From Treponema zioleckii (GTDB lineage Bacteria > Spirochaetota > Spirochaetia > Treponematales > Treponemataceae), in NCBI RefSeq assembly GCF_014737315.1, contig NZ_JPUF01000017.1, positions 1 to 58,069 of the forward strand: a stretch of DNA of 58,069 bases, written 5' to 3'. Every line of letters begins with the position of its first letter. Position 1 is the first letter of the stretch. A model generated the notes under the pieces. It had not been told where the DNA came from. It searched no databases and was given only the letters and a program-made list of their open reading frames with translations. Shown in pieces: positions 16,269-24,788 of the stretch. Made by a program: the position numbers and the translations under genes.

Positions 16269-18458
16269 ATGAGTTTAATAGAAGACGGCGTTAGAAAAGG
16301 CTTAATTTCAATTTCCGAAGATAAAAGTCGAATAACATATATAAATCAAAATAAAACACGCAATTACAATAATCCAGAAGAAAAGGTTCAGGCAGAAATA
16401 TTTCTTCAATTAGTACAAACTTATGGCTACAGTGCAGAACGCATAAAAATGTTTGTTCCTGTAACAATGGGAAGAGAAGTAAAAGAAGCTGATATTATTG
16501 TTTATAAAGATGATGCTTGTCTTGAACCGTATATTTTAGTTGAATGCAAAAAAGAAGAAGTCTCGGAAGCAGAATTTTCACAAGCAGTCGAACAGGCTTA
16601 CAGTTATGCTTTTGCTCTGCCCGGCGAAGTGAAATATGTATGGGTAACTTCAAAAATCAGACAAGAATATTTTGAGGTAGATAAAACAAAAAATTCTCGT
16701 AATAGACTGCCAGATATTCCTCAGTTCGGTGTTACAACAGTTGCGAATTATAAATATGTATATGGAGCAGAATACTTACCGGAAGAAAAAGGAAAACAGA
16801 AATTTTTCGGCTTATCCGTAATTGAGCAGTCCGAATTAACAAAGCGTTTTAAACAGGCTCACGATGCTTTATGGGCTGGTGGACAGCTGAATCCTTCAGA
16901 AGCATTTGATGAATTGGATAAATTGATTTTCTGCAAGATTTGGGATGAGCGAAAAGATAGACGCATGGGCGAGCCTTATGATTTTCAGATTATTACAGAA
17001 ACAGAGCCAAAATCCGAGAAAGGTGATTCCGAGGAAACTAAAAAGCAGAAGGAAATAAAACGAAGAAATAAAGAAAATGAAACTTTATACAAGCGCGTAA
17101 CTGCATTGTATGAAGAAGGTCGTAAAAAAGATGCAGAGGTCTTCCGTGATAACATCCGACTTACTCCAGAAAAAATCCGAACTGTTGTAGGTTATCTTGA
17201 GAATGTAAATTTAAGCGATACTGATTTGGACAGCAAAGGACGTGCTTTTGAAACTTTTATGACTGATTATTTTAGAGGAAACTTCGGTCAATATTTTACG
17301 CCTCGTCCTATTGTTGATTTTGCGGTTAATGTGCTTCCAATTAAAAATGAATCTAAAGTTCTTGATACATCTTGTGGTAGTGGAGGATTTTTGTTATACG
17401 CATTGGATAAAGTAAGAAAACAAGCAACCGAGTTTTATCCAAATTACAAAAATGATACAAAACAGTATGACAGATGGTATAAGTATTGGCATGATTTTGC
17501 ATCAAACAATCTTTATGGTATTGAAATTAATGAGCAGATTTCTCGCGCCGCAAAAATGAACATGATTATTCATGATGACGGTCATACAAATGTAATTACA
17601 TCTGACGGTCTTGTTGATGAAAAACATATTGAGGAATATACAAAGAATCAAGGTTTTAAATACAACTCATTTGATTTTATTGTAACAAATCCACCGTTTG
17701 GAAGCACAGTTCGTCAAACTGAAAAAGCATATTTAAAAACTTACAAACTGGGAAAAAAAGAGGATGATTGGCTCGCTCTCAAATCAAGTCCAGAAACGAT
17801 TCGTGAGAATCAAAATACAGAAATTCTTTTTATTGAACAGGGCTATAATTTTTTAAAACCGAATGGCTATATGGCTATTGTAGTTCCTGACGGAATTCTT
17901 ACAAACAGCAGCTTGCAATATGTTCGCAATCAAATAGAAAGCTGGTTCAGAATTGTTGCCGTTGTTTCCATGCCACAAACCGCATTCATGGCAACAGGTG
18001 CGGGTGTAAAAAGCTCTGTTCTTTTTCTTAGAAAATGGGATAAAACTCATGAAGAGGAATTTGAAAATAAGAAAAAAGAAATAGAGCAAAAAATCCTGGC
18101 AGATTCGCATTACAAAGAACAAATTGAAGCATGGAATGCAGAAAAGACTAAAAAACAAAAAGAAAAAGTTTCTGAATTAGCAGAAAAACTTGGTGTTTCA
18201 AGTTCAGAAGCAAAAAAAACAGAAGAATACAAACAGTGGAATTTAGAATTATCTGAAGAATACCGGGAAAAGATTGATAATCTTAAGGGAGAACTTGCAG
18301 AAAATTATCTTGAATCCAAACAGTCAGAATTGCCAGATTATCCAATTTTTATGGCGATTGCAGAAGATATTGGTTATGATGCGACAGGAAAGCCGACTGG
18401 CAATAATGAACTGATTGAAATTGGAAATGAGCTTAGAAAGTTTATTGAATCATTATAG
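16269..18458 (+). CDS. hsdM: Type I N6-adenine methyltransferase (HsdM) with fused HsdR-N-like nuclease domain
   Basis: A 729-residue protein. Residues 30-130 form an HsdR N-terminal-like PD-(D/E)xK domain with D75 (EADIIV) and E92-x-K94 (ILVECKKE). The methyltransferase follows: YFTPRPIVDF, motif I DTSCGSGG (366-373) and the catalytic NPPF (474-477) for N6-adenine. Residues 590-690 are a charged helical coiled region. Normal HsdM is about 500 residues, so the N-terminal nuclease-like domain is an addition. It heads a four-gene operon with the DGQHR/TIR-like gene, hsdS and a membrane protein. It may methylate and cut without a separate HsdR, or recruit the HsdR at 3.1 kb. Confidence 0.92.
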   Translation: MSLIEDGVRKGLISISEDKSRITYINQNKTRNYNNPEEKVQAEIFLQLVQTYGYSAERIKMFVPVTMGREVKEADIIVYKDDACLEPYILVECKKEEVSEAEFSQAVEQAYSYAFALPGEVKYVWVTSKIRQEYFEVDKTKNSRNRLPDIPQFGVTTVANYKYVYGAEYLPEEKGKQKFFGLSVIEQSELTKRFKQAHDALWAGGQLNPSEAFDELDKLIFCKIWDERKDRRMGEPYDFQIITETEPKSEKGDSEETKKQKEIKRRNKENETLYKRVTALYEEGRKKDAEVFRDNIRLTPEKIRTVVGYLENVNLSDTDLDSKGRAFETFMTDYFRGNFGQYFTPRPIVDFAVNVLPIKNESKVLDTSCGSGGFLLYALDKVRKQATEFYPNYKNDTKQYDRWYKYWHDFASNNLYGIEINEQISRAAKMNMIIHDDGHTNVITSDGLVDEKHIEEYTKNQGFKYNSFDFIVTNPPFGSTVRQTEKAYLKTYKLGKKEDDWLALKSSPETIRENQNTEILFIEQGYNFLKPNGYMAIVVPDGILTNSSLQYVRNQIESWFRIVAVVSMPQTAFMATGAGVKSSVLFLRKWDKTHEEEFENKKKEIEQKILADSHYKEQIEAWNAEKTKKQKEKVSELAEKLGVSSSEAKKTEEYKQWNLELSEEYREKIDNLKGELAENYLESKQSELPDYPIFMAIAEDIGYDATGKPTGNNELIEIGNELRKFIESL

Positions 18459-18491
18459 TGGAGCGAATCATGGTAAAACTAACAGGAATCG

Positions 18492-19967
18492 TTGAAGATG
18501 TTTTTGGTGGTCGCACAGTTTTTTAGAGGTTATGCAACTTTAAGAACTTTATATGAATTATCAATACCAGGCTTCTATCAAAGAAATGAATGCAAAGAGC
18601 GTTTTTCAGAGATAATAAATTTCTTTAGAAATTCTTCTTTCACTTTTTTCCCAGAATTACTGTTTGGATGGCAAATAGAGGATAATGAATTTCTAAAAAA
18701 ATTAAAAGGGGAACAACCACAAGGAAGTATAAAACTTCCAAATGGAATAGAAATTAAAAAAGCAAAATTTTCATTTCAACAAAATATTGGAGAGGAACCT
18801 ACTACAAAAGTAATATCAATTTTAATACCTGAATCAGCACCCTTTTTTACACGAATTGATGGAAATCATAGACTTTCTGCACTAAAAGATATATATGAAC
18901 AAGAAAAACAGGCAGGTGTAAAAGATAGTCTGTTAAATATGTATGTCCCGTTTTCTATTTTGATTCAAATGAAAAATGATGAGGCACAGAAATATGAACA
19001 AGCTTTTTTTTATTTGATAAATGCAAAAAGTGTACCATTGACAGATGAAGAAAATTTAAGAGCTATTTTAGCTGAAGATTATTTTACTGATGCAGAAAAG
19101 AAATCCCTGTTAGGTATTGATAATTTATTGACTTTAAATGAAGTAATCGAACGGATAAAGAATCAAAAAGAGTTTAAAATTATTAAAGATGTATTTAATG
19201 ATGAGATATATACTTTTTCATTAAATATTATTCAATCTCTTCCTGATGGCACCGTAGATAAGATTTATGAGTCATTGGAATACATTAATGAGTTATATGA
19301 GAAAAACGAAATTCAAGAATCACTTAAAATTATATATTTAGTCTTAATTGCTTATAGAGCAGAACACGATAATGATGATTTACAAAAATTTCTTAAGTGG
19401 TTAACAACAACAAAAACGAATCATGTAGATTTTAGTAATGTAAAAAGTATTCTAGAGTCATATGAAAAAAATTTCTCAAAAGTGTATAAAGTATTTGTTG
19501 CTATGCCTTATATTTCATTCAAAAGGGTAAATGATTTTAATAAACTTTTTAAGGAAGTTTTAGATGAAATATCAAGAAATCAACCTTATAAACTTGAATT
19601 AATTCCAATAATGCGTTTTAGAGGTGAATCACAAAGAATTGATCAGCGTCTTATACAAAAAATAAAGGAATGTGATATTTTTATTGCGGATTTATCAGAA
19701 TGCAATTCGAATGTAGTTTTTGAAGTTGGATTGGCGGAAGGAAATGATAAACCTAAGATTTTAATAAAATTAGATGAAGATAATAGCAAAGTCCCATTTG
19801 ATGATGCAAATCTTGATGTAAAAAAACAAGTGCCTTTCGATATGGATAAATTGCAGTGGATTCCATATTCATCGACTGGTTATTATAACGATATAAAATC
19901 AATTATGAAAAATAATATACCAGAAATTCTTGTTAACAGATTTGGACTTATTCGGAAGGTGAACTGA
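18492..19967 (+). CDS. DGQHR-domain protein fused to TIR/deoxyribosyltransferase-like domain
   Basis: 491 residues from a TTG; the better start is ATG at 18470 (GGAG upstream, MVKLTGIVEDVFGGRTVF), which joins if the T6 at 18519-18524 were T5. The N-terminal 320 residues form a DGQHR/ParB-like domain with DGNHR at 123-127, related in motif to DndB-type proteins. From residue 334 a second domain begins KVFVAMPYISF, continues CDIFIADLSECNSNVVFE and FEVGLAEG (E411) and KPKILIKL. This is the pattern of TIR-like or nucleoside-2-deoxyribosyltransferase-like domains, which in defence proteins cleave NAD or nucleotides. It lies between hsdM and hsdS, with a TGATG overlap with hsdS. Role inferred: DNA-state sensing coupled to a toxic glycosidase. 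Confidence 0.75.
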   Translation: MKMFLVVAQFFRGYATLRTLYELSIPGFYQRNECKERFSEIINFFRNSSFTFFPELLFGWQIEDNEFLKKLKGEQPQGSIKLPNGIEIKKAKFSFQQNIGEEPTTKVISILIPESAPFFTRIDGNHRLSALKDIYEQEKQAGVKDSLLNMYVPFSILIQMKNDEAQKYEQAFFYLINAKSVPLTDEENLRAILAEDYFTDAEKKSLLGIDNLLTLNEVIERIKNQKEFKIIKDVFNDEIYTFSLNIIQSLPDGTVDKIYESLEYINELYEKNEIQESLKIIYLVLIAYRAEHDNDDLQKFLKWLTTTKTNHVDFSNVKSILESYEKNFSKVYKVFVAMPYISFKRVNDFNKLFKEVLDEISRNQPYKLELIPIMRFRGESQRIDQRLIQKIKECDIFIADLSECNSNVVFEVGLAEGNDKPKILIKLDEDNSKVPFDDANLDVKKQVPFDMDKLQWIPYSSTGYYNDIKSIMKNNIPEILVNRFGLIRKVN

Positions 19968-21310
19968 TGAACATATTCCAAATAAATCGTTCTGATATAG
20001 AAGACCGTTTCGATCCTCCTTATTACAAAGACAAGCCAGATTTCTCAAAATTTATAAAACTTTCAAAGATTGCAGTTGTAAAAGGTGGTAAGCGTATTCC
20101 ATTAGGTATGTCATATACAACAGAACAAACAAATTATCTTTACCTTCGCGTAGCAGATATGTTGGATGGAGATATTGATTATTCTACTCTCAATCACATC
20201 GGAAACGATGTATTTGAAATATTGAAAAGTTATGAAATCTCGAAAAATGATATTGCGTTATCAATTGCTGGAACAATAGGTAAGGTTATTTTCTTAAAAA
20301 ATATTCCTCAGAATAATAAAATAATTCTTACAGAAAATTGTGCAAAAATACAAATAAAAGATACATCTGTATTGTCACAGTATTTAGCTTTATTACTGAT
20401 TCTAAACATCACTCAAAAACAAATTGAATTGAACTATATACAAACAACTATTCCAAAATTGGGACTTGATCGGATTAGAAATTTATATCTACCACCTATT
20501 CCGCCTCTATCAGTTCAACAAACTATAGTTGATTTATATACAAATGCACAGAATCAAAGAAAAAGAAAATTGGAAGAATCTCAAAAACTTCTTGAAAGTG
20601 TAGATGATTATCTTTTTGCTGAATTAGGAATTGAATTGCCATTGGAAGATAACAAACTGAAAAATAGAATATTTATATCGTCTTTTCATAATTTAACAGG
20701 GGGCAGAATAGATCCTTTTGCAAATACACCTGTTTTAGAAAAACTTCGCTCAAGTTTAAATAATTCATCGTTCATATATTTGAAAGATGCTGTAACAGAG
20801 ACAAAATTTATAACAACAGAAATATCCTCTTCTGATACATATATCGGACTTGAGAATATTGAAAGCAACACTGGAAATTATATTAAAACAGATGAAAAAG
20901 AAACGATAAGCAGTGCATTGCTTTTTGAGAGAGGTCAAATACTCTTTCCTAAACTACGTCCATATTTGAATAAAGTTTATCTTGCAGAGTTTAACGGCTT
21001 ATGTTCAACAGAGTTTCATGTTTTTAATGCAAAAAATATGGATTCTAATTTTTTACATTATTGCCTTCTTTCAAGAATCACATTGGAACAGACTTCAAAT
21101 TTAATGACAGGAAATACTTTGCCAAGATTGCAATCTTCGGATATCGCACATATTTTGATTCCGTATCCACCATTTGAAAAACAAAGAGAAATTGCTAAAC
21201 ATATTCAAGAAATCCGCAATCATGCAAAACAATTAAAAAATGAAGCTGACATGATTCTACAGGAAGCAAAACAGAAAGTCGAAAGAATGATTTTGGGAGA
21301 TGAGCAATGA
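19967..21310 (+). CDS. hsdS: Type I restriction specificity subunit (HsdS)
   Basis: A 447-residue specificity subunit with two target-recognition domains. TRD1 covers about residues 25-175, the first conserved helical spacer 180-215 (PPLSVQQTIVDLY…), TRD2 about 230-400, and a second spacer to the end (PPFEKQREIAKHI…). Each half ends with the typical YLPPIPPL / IPYPPFEKQ motif before the coiled helix. It is full length. Its ATG overlaps the upstream stop (TGATG), and its TGA overlaps the next start (ATGA). It gives sequence recognition to the HsdM of this operon. Confidence 0.93.
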   Translation: MNIFQINRSDIEDRFDPPYYKDKPDFSKFIKLSKIAVVKGGKRIPLGMSYTTEQTNYLYLRVADMLDGDIDYSTLNHIGNDVFEILKSYEISKNDIALSIAGTIGKVIFLKNIPQNNKIILTENCAKIQIKDTSVLSQYLALLLILNITQKQIELNYIQTTIPKLGLDRIRNLYLPPIPPLSVQQTIVDLYTNAQNQRKRKLEESQKLLESVDDYLFAELGIELPLEDNKLKNRIFISSFHNLTGGRIDPFANTPVLEKLRSSLNNSSFIYLKDAVTETKFITTEISSSDTYIGLENIESNTGNYIKTDEKETISSALLFERGQILFPKLRPYLNKVYLAEFNGLCSTEFHVFNAKNMDSNFLHYCLLSRITLEQTSNLMTGNTLPRLQSSDIAHILIPYPPFEKQREIAKHIQEIRNHAKQLKNEADMILQEAKQKVERMILGDEQ

Positions 21311-21747
21311 ATGAAATTCTTGGAAAAATAGTTGATAAGGGAGAATCTCTAACAAATAATCCTCATGCTGTTTTTAACTTCTTAGAAATCTTCTATCTTT
21401 TAGATATTGTTTCAGTAATTGTATTTAAGAAGAATATTTGTAGTTTTGTGGAAAAAGATTTTTCGCTCATATTCAAGCCTGAATATTTTCTATTTATTAC
21501 TATTTTTCTGCTTCTCCTTTTCACTTTATATTTTATTTCTTCTATGGCCAGATTATTTCTTTCAAAATTATTTATTGATGTTACAATCAAAATAGATGAT
21601 TTTTTTCATAAAGATAGACATGGTGCTTTATGGAGTATTTATTCTTTAGAAAAATTTGCTAGAGAAAATAATAAAACTGTTTTGTATGAAAAAGTATGTG
21701 AACAACAAAAAAAATCTGTAAACTTAGTCAAAACAGTTAGATTTTAA
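21307..21747 (+). CDS. Small membrane protein coupled to hsdS
   Basis: A 146-residue protein of unknown family. A hydrophobic stretch at about 62-82 (FLFITIFLLLLFTLYFISS) is a membrane segment, and a weaker one (FLEIFYLLDIVSVIVF) lies at about 25-40. The C-terminal 60 residues are charged and probably cytosolic. It starts inside the stop codon of hsdS (ATGA), so it is made together with the restriction genes. Membrane proteins at the end of defence operons are often effectors that damage the membrane, or anchors; nothing in the sequence decides between these. Confidence 0.7.
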   Translation: MNEILGKIVDKGESLTNNPHAVFNFLEIFYLLDIVSVIVFKKNICSFVEKDFSLIFKPEYFLFITIFLLLLFTLYFISSMARLFLSKLFIDVTIKIDDFFHKDRHGALWSIYSLEKFARENNKTVLYEKVCEQQKKSVNLVKTVRF

Positions 21748-22133
21748 TTTTCTTTTAGGTGCTACTTTTTTTATTTCATATTGCAGTGTGCAGAAGTTTG
21801 GGTTCAAATTATCTTTCTAGCTTTTATTTACTACATAAGAGTAGACAATCCTTGCTGCTATTTGCTTTTTTGTGTTTTTGCAGATTTTCATTATGGTTAT
21901 AATACTTTTACGCTTTTTGCATAGTTTCTTATCGTTATCTGAATATTATGTAGAACATATTGCAAGCCCTGAATATGATAATTTTATTAAAGAGAAAAAT
22001 TGAAAGAATATGATTAAGGCTTGGAGTTCGGCAACATGGAATCCTAACGAAAATAAACACGAGTTTGTTCATAAATACCTCTTCCGTTTATGAAGCAAAC
22101 GTTAATGTACTAATAATTTTAGGAGAAAACATT
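21748..22133. other. Gap after the hsdM operon with only short open frames
   Basis: No convincing gene. Two short frames are open: 36 codons from 21893 (hydrophobic N-terminus, ends DNFIKEKN) and 27 codons from 22010 (MIKAWSSATWNPNENKHEF…). Neither has a Shine-Dalgarno. They may be remnants of a gene. The last 25 bases hold the AGGAGA ribosome-binding site of rhuM. Confidence 0.3.
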
Positions 22134-23126
22134 ATGCCCACAGAAAACAAAAGCGAAATCGTAATATTCAAAACCTCAGATGAAAAAGTATCTATCGATG
22201 TCCGATTTGAAGGCGAAACTGTCTGGCTTACAATAGATGACATGGCCTCCTTGTTTGAAAAGTCCCGCTCAACAATAAACGAGCATATTTTGAATATTTT
22301 TGAGGAAGGAGAGCTTGAAAAGGAAACTTCCGTGAGAAAAATCGGAAATTCCGATTTTTCTACTAAGCCGACTAATTACTACAATCTTGATGTCATTATT
22401 TCTGTAGGCTATAGGGTAAAGTCGTTAAGAGGTACTCAATTCCGCCAGTGGGCGACTAAGCGGCTTAACGAATATATCCGAAAAGGCTTTACGATGGACG
22501 ATGAGCGGCTCAAGCTGGCTGGCGGAGGAGATTATTGGAAAGAACTTTTAGCCCGCATCCGCGATATCCGTTCTTCTGAAAAAGTGATGTACCGTCAGGT
22601 TTTGGATTTGTATGCTACGAGCGTTGATTATAATCCGAAGTCGTCCGAGTCAATCGCATTTTTCAAGATGGTTCAGAACAAGCTTCATTATGCGGTAAAC
22701 CGCCAGACCGCAGCGGAAATAATCTACGACCGCGCAGACAGCGAAAAGAATTTTATGGGGCTTACTTCATTCAAGGGGGCAGATGTAACTCTTGAAGATG
22801 TCCGTATAGCAAAGAATTATCTTTCAGAAAAGGAACTTAAAAAATTGAATGCACTTGTTTCTGCTTTCTTCGATATAGCAGAGTATCAGGCTGAAAACCA
22901 CAACGAAATGCACATGAGCGATTATGTGGAGCAGCTTGACCGCACGATTCAGTCTGTTGGTGAAGAGGTTCTGGAAGGTGCAGGGAAAATCAGCCACAAA
23001 AAAGCTATGGAAAAAGCAGAAGGAGAATATCGTAAGTATCAGGTAAAGACACTCTCTTCTGTAGAAAAGGCATATATCGAAACTCTGAAAGAATTGAAAC
23101 AGATTGAGAGTAATTCCAAGCGTTAG
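22134..23126 (+). CDS. rhuM: RhuM family protein
   Basis: A 330-residue RhuM-family (virulence RhuM-like) protein. The N-terminal half has a DNA-binding-like domain (ETVWLTIDDMASLFEKSRSTINEHI) followed by GNSDFSTKPTNYYNLDVIISVGYRV and FRQWATKRL, which are typical family segments. The C-terminal half is helical with a Fic-like/toxin-associated region (DRADSEKNFMGLTSF). ATG at 22134 is chosen for its AGGAGA, not the longer frame. RhuM genes are common cargo of type I restriction loci, but their molecular role is not settled. Its stop codon lies inside a palindromic repeat. Confidence 0.9.
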   Translation: MPTENKSEIVIFKTSDEKVSIDVRFEGETVWLTIDDMASLFEKSRSTINEHILNIFEEGELEKETSVRKIGNSDFSTKPTNYYNLDVIISVGYRVKSLRGTQFRQWATKRLNEYIRKGFTMDDERLKLAGGGDYWKELLARIRDIRSSEKVMYRQVLDLYATSVDYNPKSSESIAFFKMVQNKLHYAVNRQTAAEIIYDRADSEKNFMGLTSFKGADVTLEDVRIAKNYLSEKELKKLNALVSAFFDIAEYQAENHNEMHMSDYVEQLDRTIQSVGEEVLEGAGKISHKKAMEKAEGEYRKYQVKTLSSVEKAYIETLKELKQIESNSKR

Positions 23127-23222
23127 GGATTGTAGGGGCGGCGTAGCCGTTGCCGATAGGCAATGAAGTGCGAAAGCACGGAACCCCGAAAAGCCCGACC
23201 CCGCGTGAGCGGGGGAACGCCC
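23120..23222 (+). repeat. GCGTTAGGGATTG palindromic repeat, copy 3
   Basis: It begins GCGTTAGGGATTG at 23120 and supplies the rhuM stop codon (TAG at 23124-23126). It ends with GCGGGGGAACGCCC. Internal stems include GTGCG-AAA-GCAC and CCCGC-GTGA-GCGGG. Confidence 0.8.
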
Positions 23223-23233
23223 AGATTCACCTT

Positions 23234-24142
23234 TTAATAATTCGCATTACGTCTATCTTTATTTATCGTAGCCAGCCGACTCATCTCGTCATCAGTCAAA
23301 GAAAAATCCCAGACGCTTGCATCTTCGATGATGTGCTTTTCGTTGGAGCTGCCGGGGATTGCAATATTGCCTGCCTGCAGGTGCCAGCGGATGATAATCT
23401 GAGCGGAAGACTTTCCGTGAGCCTTTGTAATTGCGATGATTGTAGGGGCATTGAAAAGTGTCTGGGTGTCACCGCGGCCGCCGAGTGGAAACCAGCTTTC
23501 CATAACTGTGCTGTACTTTGCAATGTGGGCCTTCATTTTTCCGCTCTGGTGGTATGGATGGGTTTCGTTCTGCAAAAGGGCAGGCTTAATGCTTGTCGCT
23601 TTTACAAGGCGGTCAAAATCATCCGGCTCGTAGTAGTTTGAAAGTCCGATTGAACGAAGCTTTCAGGCCTTTACCGCGCGTTCCATTGCCTTGTAGGCAT
23701 CAACATCATTTCTTGGCTGAGAGTGGTGAAGAATCATCAGGTCAATGTAGTCCAGCCCCAGGCGTTTGAGCGAAGCGTCCACAGCTGCATCTCCGTTTGA
23801 AAAATCACTGGTCCACATTTTTGTGGTAACAAAAATGTCTTCGCGCTTGCAGATTCCATCTTTAATGGCCCGTCGGATTCCGCGGCCAACGCCTTCTTCG
23901 TTTCCGTAAATACGTGCGGTGTCAATCAGTCTCATTCCAGCTTTGAGTGCCCAGTAAACAGAGTTTTCTGCCTGGTCTGACGAAAGATAAAATGTTCCGA
24001 TTCCAAGAACTGGCATTTCATGTCCGGAGTTCAGCTTTACAGTACCTTTCTTAAGATCAAAGGCCGGAGCCTCTGCAAAAATCGAAGCTGTCATCATAGA
24101 AAATACTCCTGCAATTAAAAATGTTTTCAGACCTCTTTTCAT
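23234..24142 (-). pseudogene. Exported aldo/keto reductase with an in-frame TGA
   Basis: A 302-codon aldo/keto reductase read in a single frame except for TGA at 23663-23665, between MERAVKA and KLRSIGLSNYY. The intact paralogue at 41.6 kb has Gly at this place (VKDGKIHSIGISNFY), so GGA to TGA is the likely change. A cleavable signal peptide (MKRGLKTFLIAGVFSMMTAS, then AEAP) sends it outside the cytoplasm. The tetrad is present: Asp and Tyr in LIDTARIYGNE, Lys in VTTKMW, His in LHHS. It is the last gene of the operon after the acetyltransferase and flavodoxin. Nonsense allele or sequencing error. Confidence 0.8.
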
Positions 24143-24151
24143 GCAAGTCTC

Positions 24152-24778
24152 CTACTTTCCCAGTTTACCCAGCCAATCCTGAACCGCCTTTTTCGCGGCG
24201 CTTCTGTTGGTCTGGGCAACCTTTCCCTGAACGGCAAGGCCTTTTTCTACGGTTGCGTTTTTGCAGGTTGAACGGATGCGGCTTTCTGTTCCGGCCAGTC
24301 CGCTTCCTTCGTGGGTGCAGAACGGGATAATTGTTTTTCCGCTCCAGTCGTGGGCTTCGAGGAATGTGTAAACCGGCATTGGCATGTCTCCCCACCAGTT
24401 TGGATAGCCGATGTAGATTGTGTCGTAAGCTGAGATATCTATGTCAGATTTTAGAGCAGGTCGGGCTTTTTTGTTTTGCTCGTCTTTTGCAATCTGAGTA
24501 AGGCGGCTGTAGCTGTCGGTTGGATAAGGCTTTTGAGTTTCGAGTTCAAAAAGCTCTGAACTGGTTTCTTCTGCAATGAACTTTGCGATGATTGAAGTGT
24601 TTCCTTCTTTTATGTTTCCAACGTTATACTGTTCGCCAGCGAGCGAAAAATAAACTACCAGTGATTTTCCCATTTGAGTCTCCTTTGAAAATCCGTTTGA
24701 ACTTTTGTTTTGTGCGGAAAGCGAACCTGCAAGTAAAGTCGCTGCCATTACGATTGAAAAAAGTGATTTTAGTTTCAT
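24152..24778 (-). CDS. Exported flavodoxin-like protein
   Basis: A 208-residue flavodoxin-family protein with a Sec signal peptide (MKLKSLFSIVMAATLLAGSLSA, cut before QNK). The FMN phosphate loop region is LVVYFSLAGEQYNVG, and the fold continues with YDTIYIGYPNWWGDMPMPVYTFLE, the classical second flavin loop, then KTIIPFCTHEGSGLAGTES. It lies between an acetyltransferase and an aldo/keto reductase in one operon. Such exported flavodoxin-reductase sets are common in Treponema and Bacteroidetes. Probable role: periplasmic electron transfer or quinone/electrophile reduction. Confidence 0.88.
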   Translation of the reverse strand: MKLKSLFSIVMAATLLAGSLSAQNKSSNGFSKETQMGKSLVVYFSLAGEQYNVGNIKEGNTSIIAKFIAEETSSELFELETQKPYPTDSYSRLTQIAKDEQNKKARPALKSDIDISAYDTIYIGYPNWWGDMPMPVYTFLEAHDWSGKTIIPFCTHEGSGLAGTESRIRSTCKNATVEKGLAVQGKVAQTNRSAAKKAVQDWLGKLGK

Positions 24779-24788
24779 TTGAAAACTC

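Noticed and set aside
3124-21310. hsdR at 3.1 kb and hsdM/hsdS at 16-21 kb as one split type I system
   Set aside because: They are separated by about 10 kb of unrelated modules and the hsdM has its own nuclease-like domain. It cannot be excluded, but the sequence does not show it.
10878-24142. Recoding of TGA (as Trp, Gly or selenocysteine) to explain the broken reductases
   Set aside because: TGA ends rloB, the fusion gene, the GmrSD-like gene and others in this window, the two positions would need different amino acids, and no selenocysteine insertion structure was seen.
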